From positions 488,916-552,915 of the forward strand of contig CAJFCJ010000020.1 in NCBI GenBank assembly GCA_904063045.1: a stretch of 64,000 nt of DNA, in the 5' to 3' direction. The position numbers and the translations under genes are program-made. This document shows positions 55,901 through 64,000 of the stretch, in pieces. Origin of the DNA: Dimorphilus gyrociliatus (Eukaryota > Annelida > Polychaeta > Dinophilidae). The notes under the pieces were generated by a model that ran no database searches, was not told the DNA's origin, and saw only the letters and a program-made list of their open reading frames with translations. Numbering within the stretch: the stretch's first letter is position 1; the number at the start of each line of letters is the position of its first letter.

Positions 55901-56836
55901 TCTAAGCGGAGAATAACTCGATGTTTACTAAAGTTTATAAGATAAAATAAACTCCATTAATATGCAAATGAGTTTTAAAAATTTATACACAATTTTCTTT
56001 CTAAAATTGATTGATTGTCTATTAAAAAGACAAGTTAGAATATGGAAAAAAAAGAAAACTAAAAGTAAAAGATCATAATAATTAACATTAAGTAGAAAGT
56101 TCGTAACAAACAAAATTATTAATGAATACTCTTCGATAGCTATTAGAATCATAATCGGTTAATTGCCACTTGATCAACTTAGATCAAAGTAACGCGAATA
56201 ATATAGCACCATTATATATACATATTAGCACCTAATAGATTATAACGTATACCTTAATAACGTATTCACCTTTTTTACAAAGGACTTTTAAGGATTAATG
56301 AAGAAATCCTTTAACTTTGCCTTCTCGCTCGTTTCTGTTTTTTAAAAAATAGTTTATATTTCTTAACTACTCGAAATATTCTTAAAACAGAAATTAAAGA
56401 TTAAGGAAAATTGAAAAATGGTTCTTTCGTCTTTCTGTAGTTTCTTCTTCATCTGCTTCAACCACTTGTTCTACTTCTTCTTTAAATGATTACTTGAATG
56501 ATAACTTTAATGATCTTGATTACATGTGTTAACAAATAATTAAATTTTCCCCTTAGATGTCAAACTGTTCTAAACAGTGCTCAAAAACCCTACAAGACAC
56601 CTGCACTCGGAGCGTCTGTCTAGCGGCTCAGACCGTCTGATTGGAACTTAATTAGATACCGTAACTAATTACTTGCCATTCTTTTGTTACACCATTTAGT
56701 ATCCTTTAAGGTTTACAAGTTAGTCAGACGTCGTTTAGTAAGCCATAAGTAAGCATTCTCGTCATTTTCGTTCCTCCAAAATATTTTTCTTATAGTTGAC
56801 CTACATTGAAGAAACAGCGACTTCAATGCGGTCAAA
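55666..56836. other. AT-rich intergenic DNA
   Basis: Contains a (TA)n microsatellite at 55864-55897 and a POU octamer ATGCAAAT at 55962-55969. No exon is supported. Confidence 0.5.
55864..55897. repeat. (TA)n microsatellite
   Basis: About 17 TA units. Confidence 0.95.
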
Positions 56837-56887
56837 ATGGCGTCTACTGAGCAACTTTTACCTGGATATACTAAATTAAATAATCTG
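56837..56887 (+). CDS. Possible orphan first exon
   Basis: An ATG in good context (CAAAATGG) opens 17 codons (MASTEQLLPGYTKLNNL) ending exactly at a consensus donor GTAAGA. It looks like a first coding exon on the plus strand. I could not find its downstream exons before the bsx gene at 60045, where the DNA is very AT-rich, so the gene may have a long intron, be non-coding, or be a chance match. Confidence 0.3.
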
Positions 56888-59800
56888 GTAAGATCTCTAA
56901 CTAAATTAAGTTGTTACTAAATTATCATAGAACAATCGTATCTTGATTAGAATTAGAATTTCATTTAAATAAATGAAAACTTCGTATAAAATTCATTCAC
57001 TTGTTTACATTTCAAAATTCAATTTAATACAATTCAATTCTTGCGAATTTCTTTGTTAATTAAACAAGAGAATATCTATATTTTTAAAAATGAAATATTT
57101 ACCTATAATCTTTAGATAGCTTATTCTTTAGATTTTTCTTTTTTTTAGTTAAATTCAAATCTAGGATAAATCTTTCATTTTTTGACTGTTAAAGTTGCTT
57201 ATAGTTTGTGATTGGTAGAATACTGGAATTCTATGCCATATAATCTATATTCGAGAATAGAAGACAATGCAGATATTTTTATAAATCTATAAATTATTTT
57301 ACCAATTTAAATATATTAAGGGAAAAATGGAGAAAGAAATCCTGTACGTACCTGCTCGAATATGTTTACCAGTTACCGTTGGAATTATGGAGATTTGAAT
57401 ACCAAATCTTTATAAAAAATAACGAATAAAGATGAGATAAGAACATATATTAATTGATGTTAAAATAATTTATTTATTTATATTGTTGTAAACAAAGATT
57501 TAAAGTTAATTGTAAAGGAAAATCAATTTAGTTACGGTTTATCTATTATCCATCTGCCTGTACCTTTACATTCAATTACATTGAAGATGTCCTACTTGAA
57601 TTTTATGAATACTATATAACGTCTTGATGTTTTTAACAGGTTGGAAAAAATTATATATATAATATTAGGATATACTTTGCTAATTTCACCGATAAATTCG
57701 TTGCTTGACAAGGAAAATTTGGAAAAAAAGTTACCTTCTCTCTAAAATGTCAAGTGCATCTGACCTATTAACCTAATTTTGAAAAAGGAATATCTACCTC
57801 TTTTCTTAAACATTGGACAACAGTTCATATGGAAAAAAGAAGGGAAATACTATAAATCTTAATAAAAATAAGCAACTGTATTATACTTAACAAAGAGAAA
57901 ATGAAGAAGAAAAATACCTTAATCAGAGATGAAAAAAAATTGAGAATTAAGGTAAATATCACAATTTCTATTTCATAATAAGAAGAGAGAAACCGTTTAA
58001 AAGATGTCAAACTTTTAATAAAAACCAAACAACAGCAGTACAAGTAGTAATAACAACAATAACAACAGCAAAATATCTATAAAATAAACATAAAAAAATA
58101 GTAGAACTATAGTTCTCTTTTCTGCTTTTTCTTCTTTCACCTTCGTCAGATTCATCCATATTAAAGAATTTTGCGTGCAATAAGAAATTAACGTTTCATT
58201 GGCAAGTGTGCTTAATTAGGTTTAAAATTGAAAATGAGATCTTGTAATTGTGACATTATAATTGCGCTTTTTTTATCCTTTTTAGTTTTCAAATCAATCT
58301 TATCGAATTATCCTTTAAACAGAAGAGAGAGAGGGAGGGAGAAGTTCTTAAATTATCTTAACTTTTTACATACATTTACAAACATAGTGTATAATTCATA
58401 CAAACCAAAGAACCATATTCAACTAAGAACTATTTAAATAATATAGAATAAGTACGTTAACGTTTAAAAGTTTAGTAATGCTTTCCTAACATTTTCAATA
58501 CTTTGTAACCTATAATTTATAATAATAAGATACATTTTAAGACATTTCTTTCTATACTGTTATTACTTCGTGTGACATTTGTTAGTGTTGGTTAGATGAA
58601 ACAATGTTAGCATAATACAGTAATTGATACGTTAGGCAAAAGTTATATATTTGTTTAATATGATAAATAAACAAGTTTTGTTTTTTAAAAAACAATAACT
58701 TTAATACGACAACTAGCGATACTTTCTTTTGACTAATTTATTAATTAATTGATTAAATCAACTACAAAAGAAAGTAATTTAAATGCTTTATTCTGTTAAA
58801 GAGAAAGAGATTTTAAAATAGATAAAATAGGAATGTAACGGCGGCCGAAAATGTCCGCTCAATGAGTTTTTCAGTCTCTTTGCTATGAAATTTAATCGCT
58901 TCGTTCTCTTGTAATTTTTTTGTGAAAACTCAATCCTTTAATGTTTTCTATTACGGAATTATACGTTACGAAAAGTATTTAGTAAATTAAAGATATGTTA
59001 CCAAAGCCTATAGGTCAAAGAAGTAGAAATAGGATATTATTAAGGTGAGATAGTATATTTTTTGATAATATACCGGCTAATTGAATGATAATGTGTTTTA
59101 TTCGGATATTTAGGTAAAAAATGAATAGAGACAATATCATTTGCAAAGGGAATAAAAGGAAATTTTAGAGAAACTGAAGTTACTTATCTAAAAAAAGTTT
59201 TATAAAAACCCTATTAAATATGCATAAATCTGCTACGGGTACTGATTTAGTTGGATTTAAATATCGATTATATAAGTGAACAAACTAGATTTAAGCTATA
59301 AGCAAACCAATTAAAAACGTAGCCGAGTAATCAACAAATACATGGCCGAGTTTACAATATAGATCAGATAATCATCAAGATAATACGGCTAGGAAATGTA
59401 ATTTCCTCTCCCGTTCATTTCGTAGCTTGTCCATTCTTCACGTAAGGCGTCGCTATTGCGTAATTTGATGGCGAACACGCAGAGATCTGATGAGGAGCTA
59501 CTGTCGATTACATAATGACCTATATTCTAAGGAACACTTTATTAAATAAAACGTCTCGGCCCCCCAATATAAAACCGATCGCGGGAGCGATATAGAACAT
59601 TAAATGCAAGAGGAGTTTAAGTAAGAGAAGCCCTCAATTTCTAATCAATTCACTCTAGCTTAAATCACTAAGGAAACTGTCAGAATAACTTAAACGACAG
59701 AGTTTGTTTAACAACATACACTCTTTCAACTATTGAAAGGCAGAGTGCTATTCAAATTAGGAAAGAAATGGCGCATAATTAATTACCTGATTATCGTTCA

Positions 59801-60044
59801 ATAAGAACACTCCACAAGTGACAACTCGCTTTATAAGGCACTCTACTCGGACAATTTTGCCAGTACTTTTGATCGACTTGGTCCAACGTTAAAGAAATAT
59901 TATTATCGAATTACAGCGAATTAGCTCTTTAGTAATCATTATATGCTATTTTTTTTCTATTTTTTAAAAAAATAGTAATAAAACATTTAAGGAAACAAGA
60001 AGGAAAGAGAACAATAAAAAAAAGAACAATAAAAATTACTTATT
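56888..60044. other. AT-rich gene-poor interval upstream of bsx
   Basis: No confirmed exon. Small open frames at 57825-58043 (minus) and 58228-58437 (plus) are hydrophobic AT-rich frames without support. A more CpG-containing block at about 59400-59600 may be part of the bsx upstream control region. Confidence 0.45.
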
Positions 60045-61222
60045 ATGACTTCGAACTGCAAGAGATTTTCGTTGTTCAGCATCGATTCTATTCTTGGTAA
60101 TTCTCAATCAAATAAACAACAACAACAGATAAATCGAGAAGAAGAGGAAGAAGAGAATGATGTAGAAATTAGCGAGGAAATAGCAGAAGGAAATATTGAA
60201 AAGATTTCGGATAATAAGTTTTCAGCTATAAATCATCTTACCTTCAAGTTACCAGCTATGACGCCTCTTGAAGAATTGACCTATTTACGGATGACAACTT
60301 CAATTTTACCAGCTTCTAAATCTTTTTCAATAACCCATACGGATGGTTAGATCTTAATAATATTTTTTTATTTAATATCAAAACTTTATTATTCTTATTA
60401 TTCATTTCTTTTAAGTACTTTTATTATTATTATTAACACTTATATGGCGTAAATTATCCTCTTTTCAAACCATTTTCCTCTTGATTTTCTGCTAATTTAA
60501 GCCTTTTATTATTTTCAAAAAAATAACACAGAAGTTGGAAGTAAGATCTTTATGAATTCGCAATACGATTCAATGTGTTCAAGAGTAAGCCGTAGACGTA
60601 AAGCCCGTACAGGTTGGTTGAGTAGTTTCTCATTTCCCTTTTGAATTAATAAAATCAATTGGCTGAATGAAGACTAATCTATTATTTTCTTATCCTTTCT
60701 AAATTTTATCTAGTGTTCTCCGACGAGCAGTTGGCCGCTTTAGAGAAGCGGTTTATCTCTCAAAGATACCTGTCAACACCCGAAAGATATGAATTGGCAA
60801 CAGATCTAAGTCTAACAGAAACTCAAGTTAGTTCTAAAAACTAGTAATAATCTTAATGTAAACTATTTATAGTAAATATCTAAGCCGGAAGTACATACAA
60901 TGTTTGAAAACTTCACACTCCTTCAAACGGCAATCGACTTGTCTAACACCCTCTTACGTAATTACTGTTAATTAGGGTTATATTGTTGATCACGTATACG
61001 TGTAACGCTTGGAAACTAAAAGAAATAACGTAACGAATTCGTGTTGTACATTTAGATATAGTAACATTAAATTAAAACCTATCATTTTTATATATTTTTC
61101 AGATAAAGACATGGTTTCAGAACCGTCGAATGAAATATAAGAAAGTCATGAATAAGGATAAGACTTCCCTCAAACGTCAGATTTGTGTTATTGATGAAGA
61201 TAGCGAAATAGAAATAGATTGA
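60045..61222 (+). CDS. bsx: Brain-specific homeobox (Bsx/bsh) transcription factor
   Basis: Four exons, 60045-60345, 60532-60612, 60714-60826 and 61103-61222, give 204 aa. The homeodomain (about 122-181) begins RRKARTVFSDEQLAALEKRF, continues QRYLSTPERYELATDLSLTE and ends IKTWFQNRRMKYKK; this is the signature of the Bsx/bsh class, a neural and neuroendocrine regulator in animals. It has glutamine at homeodomain position 50. An N-terminal eh1 motif, FSIDSIL at residues 11-17, is the known Groucho-binding peptide. A Gln and Glu-rich stretch (QQQQ then EEEEEE) lies between. The C-terminus after the homeodomain is short and acidic (DEDSEIEID). All three donors begin GTT (GTTAGA, GTTGGT, GTTAGT). 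An intron interrupts the homeodomain just before IKTW, as often in this class. Confidence 0.95.
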
Positions 61223-61598
61223 TAACTTTATGTATTATACTGTATTCATATATATAAATTTATATATACTTAATTATTTAAACTTATCGTATTCTTCCTC
61301 TTTCGTATTATCATGTCATTCTGTCTCACGAATTGAAAGTTAGAAGAACTCTTATTAGTTTAATAATTTGATACTTTTTTCTAGTTTCCTAAGATAGATA
61401 CTCTTATTGTTTTTAGATTAAATTATGGTATATATATATATATATATATCTATATTAATAAATAAATTTTTTTATATTCAATTAATTCATTTGAATTCGT
61501 GTAAAAAAAATAAAAAAAAACAAAAATACTCTCATTGTTCCGCAATGTTTTTTTGTAAAACAGAAATAAGGTAATAGTAATAAGGCTTTTGTAATCAA
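61223..61598. other. Convergent intergenic spacer
   Basis: 376 bp between bsx and the membrane-protein gene, AT-rich with a TA run near 61430-61450 and AATAAA-like sequences after it. Confidence 0.6.
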
Positions 61599-62936
61599 TT
61601 AGTAAATTTCCTTAACGATTTCATAACTTTTTCCTACTTGTTTTCTACCCAAATGGAACCATATTCGATAGATCCATGTTAGAGTTAGCCCAACTAGAAC
61701 CTGATATGGATTGCACGTTCCTGCACAAAATGGCTTAGCTTCCGCTCTAACATAAGCACTTACGTATGGACTGAAACCATCCAGTAGTAGAATCTATAAT
61801 AATAAGAGATTATTAGTAGTTGGACAGATTTGATGATAGGGAGAAGGAAAGGAGAGAGAGAAATAGAATGAATAGATAGTACAAACATCTTTTATTTCTA
61901 CATGTTCATCTCTTCCTGCAACATTTTCTTTAAGAATTCGACATCTTTCTTGGAATCTTAACTTTAAATCAGGATTTGAAATGACGTATTTCTTTAAAAA
62001 TTTCATCTGCGTATGAAGAAAATATTGAGTAAACCCAGTTGTTGAAAAATATATGAATAGATATTTACATATTTTATTGTACAATGCCTATAAAACTCAA
62101 TAACGAACTAGATAAACTTATAAGGTACCAAGTATGATTATCTAGTGTTGTTGAGGCTAGTCATAAATAAATAAATAAATGGATAAATTCTTACTCTTGT
62201 TACCATTCCGTCACTGAAAGTCCAAGCTGCAGATGAGTCGCGCCATCTATCAAATGAAAAATATTCGCCCGTTTGACCCGTAACAATCTTCTTGTTTCCT
62301 TGGTAATGGTATAATTGGGCTTTTATATAAATTTTGGGTTTAGTACCCCTTAGTCTATCGGATATTGTCTGTAAGGATGGAGTGACATTTGCTGCAGTTA
62401 ACCATCGATTTGTAGGTGATCTGATGCCCTCGATAACAACAAGGAAATGGCAAACTATTAAAGCGGGAAAAAGAATTGCTTTTGATGCGACAGAATCACC
62501 AAATCCACCAAGAGCAGAACGAATTGCTAAAGCCAATATCGTGTAATATACGCCATGTATCAGAATAGCTATAGTAATTCTCCATGGGGGAATTTCGATG
62601 ACAGCCGCCTATAGCAATATTTTTTATTTAACTTTGACATTTTTACTTATTACGCACCTTCTGTAACTTGTGTACATTAATGTTGACACCTCTGGAAAAT
62701 GAACTTATCTCATACCAAGGCCTTTCTTGTATTGGTTCGTTTGACGTTGAAAGGGGAATTGATGACGATATGGACGGTAAAGCTAAAGGCGTAAAATAGC
62801 GGCTCTCACCAGTTTGGGGAGTCTCAGAATATTCTGGCGGGTCTTCCGGTAAACTTTCGGCTTCTGTCCTTAGAGGATTACGATTGCTTGAAAATATATC
62901 ATCATAAGAGGGCGGAGGTTCGGACGGATGAGCCAT
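61599..62936 (-). CDS. Multi-pass membrane protein with N-terminal PPxY motif
   Basis: Four exons, 62936-62658, 62608-62195, 62006-61887 and 61793-61599, all in phase 0, give 335 aa. The N-terminus is cytoplasmic-looking and Pro/Ser-rich, with PPPSYDDIF (a PPSY motif) and PPEYSE (PPEY), both ligands for WW domains. Membrane segments include about ITIAILIHGVYYTILALAI and ILFPALIVCHFLVVI. A soluble region follows with a conserved-looking WTFSDGMVTR, then a helical segment, and finally CAGTCNPYQVLVGLTLTWIYRIWF with a CxxxC pair and a last hydrophobic helix. I do not recognise the family name. It probably sits in the plasma or endolysosomal membrane and may be controlled by Nedd4-type ubiquitin ligases; that is inference. 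The 5' end faces the NAT pseudogene, 355 bp away. Confidence 0.82.
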
Positions 62937-63291
62937 ATAATATACTGATGAACGAAATCGTTTGCTTGTCTTATCGAAAAATCAATAATATAATATTTTA
63001 GGCCTATAAATAGCATTTGGCTTAACAGTTAATAGATAAGAGATGTGAATTCATCAGATTTACTGCCTTTAGTTTATTAGTCATTCAATAATTCAATACA
63101 AGAGCACGAGATGGCGTTATTAAAAAGCTGTAATAGCTTTAAATGACAGTTACAGCCTTGAAAGCAGTATATTGTGTTGTAGTCCATATTGTCGAATAGG
63201 AGGAAAATAGCCAATGGTAATCCTCTTCAAATTGTTTTTAGAAAGCAATTGTTAGGTTTAATAAATTAAATTATATATTTGATAGAATAAA
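62937..63291. promoter_or_regulatory. Divergent intergenic region
   Basis: 355 bp between the starts of the membrane-protein gene and the N-acetyltransferase. It holds an AGATGGCG motif at 63109-63116 and probably both promoters. Confidence 0.45.
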
Positions 63292-64000
63292 ATGCAATAT
63301 ATGCTGACTAAGGATGAAGCAGAAAATTTTCTTCATCCGACGCTCTCTATTTCTAAAAGCACATCTCCGTCTTTACAACAAGTTAATAAAATATGTAGAA
63401 GCTTCCAACATGAGATTCCTTTCCAAAATCTAAGTTTTCTCTCAGAGGATAAGCCTCGTAAGTTGCCCACCTTCCAATCCCTAAAGACGGCAATTTATAG
63501 CTTGGAAGGCGGCTTATGTTGGTCAATAAACATTTTCCTCTTATACTTCTTTAAAGCTTTAGGCTGTAAAGCAAAAGGAACTTTAGCCTCTGTTGATAAA
63601 ATTGATGAAGAGGATCATGTGGTGGTTATTCTCGAGAATGTACAAGAAGAAGGGGATGCTTATATAGTCGATTGTGGATTTGGTTATCCTCATTTTTCTA
63701 CCATTAGTTTGCAATTTGAAAAATACTCTGATATTCATTAGCATTCATTTTGCAAATATCGTTATGCAAAAGAAGATGGCTTTATTATTAGGCAGCACTA
63801 TTTCCGAAATGAGTCGCTTTCCGAGACAGTGGAAAACTGGAAAAATGTTTATTATATGAAAGACGATGAAATGACGAAATGGCTTCGAATCTTGCCAAAA
63901 ACTAGTATGAAAATCCCAATAACAATGATCCCCTTGCCAATTCTTTGAGAGTTGTCACTTTTAAAGATAGCAAAGCGATTACTGTTAAAAATGGGAACTT
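63292..64000 (+). pseudogene. Arylamine N-acetyltransferase, disrupted and cut by the window end
   Basis: Translation from an ATG at 63292 gives a good NAT-family N-terminus: IPFQNLSFL, GGLCWSINIF with the catalytic cysteine (C76), EEDHVVVI with the histidine (H109) and YIVDCGFG with the aspartate (D127). NATs acetylate aromatic amines and hydrazines with acetyl-CoA. The frame is stopped by a TAG at 63739-63741. The same frame then continues after the stop with NAT-like sequence (FCKYRYAKEDGF, WLRILPK) and near 63905-63925 the homologous reading moves to another frame (NDPLANSLRVVTFKDSK). Two breaks with an intact catalytic triad suggest recent inactivation or sequence error; a splicing explanation does not keep frame. 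The 3' end lies beyond the window. Confidence 0.75.

Noticed and set aside
58234-58437. 67-codon plus-strand frame with a hydrophobic N-terminus
   Set aside because: Could be a small secreted protein, but part is purine-repeat translation (RRERGRE) and there is no other support.
63700-63745. A 35-nt intron (GTTTGC...TTCATTAG) removing the TAG in the NAT gene
   Set aside because: It would leave the downstream homologous sequence out of frame and would not fix the later frameshift.

Overview
This is a nuclear window from an animal genome. The genes are spliced with GT-AG introns, often 50-110 nt, sometimes about 1 kb. Intergenic DNA is AT-rich and full of TA, CA, CT and GAA microsatellites. 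The protein families are metazoan: Groucho/TLE co-repressor, Bsx homeobox, SRCR receptor, pentameric ligand-gated channel, GPCR, and a ZU5/death-domain adaptor. A GH20 chitobiase of bacterial domain layout and the overall compactness fit a small lophotrochozoan such as an annelid, but the sequence alone does not fix the species. I built all exon models by eye from reading frame and splice phase.

Layout. 1.3-4.9 kb (-): a 10-exon coiled-coil, ZU5-like, tandem death-domain gene. 4.9-16.5 kb: a long stretch with no supported gene, CpG-richer from about 8 kb on and dense in recurring short motifs. 16.5-26.1 kb (+): groucho, with motif-rich introns and two candidate mutually exclusive exons. 27.4-28.1 kb (-): an unknown basic protein with a PP1-docking-like RVRF. 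29.6-30.6 kb (+): a single-SRCR membrane receptor with PPxY tails. 31.7-34.4 kb (+): a pentameric channel lacking the Cys-loop. 35.9-37.0 kb (+): a 7TM receptor, tail to tail with a diamine acetyltransferase-like gene (-). 37.8-41.1 kb: a repeat-rich gap. 41.1-42.7 kb (-): a coiled-coil protein with a cysteine knuckle. 45.0-45.8 kb (+): a SRPBCC lipid-binding-like protein. 46.0 kb (+): a tiny membrane-protein ORF. 47.4-49.6 kb (+): an LRR/EF-hand protein (LRRC74-like), tail to tail with the chitobiase gene (49.9-52.9 kb, -). 54.8-55.7 kb (-): an unknown acidic protein. 56.8 kb (+): an orphan first exon. 60.0-61.2 kb (+): bsx homeobox, tail to tail with a PPxY membrane protein (61.6-62.9 kb, -). 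63.3 kb to the end (+): an arylamine N-acetyltransferase broken by a stop and a frameshift, cut by the window edge.

Functional links. The groucho gene and a homeobox gene whose N-terminus carries an eh1 motif (the known Groucho-binding peptide) share the window, although nothing shows they are co-regulated. The rest looks like ordinary gene-dense DNA, about one gene per 3-4 kb. The exception is 5-27 kb, where groucho sits alone in roughly 22 kb enriched for repeated motifs, which suggests a regulatory domain. I found no virus, CRISPR array, rRNA or convincing tRNA.
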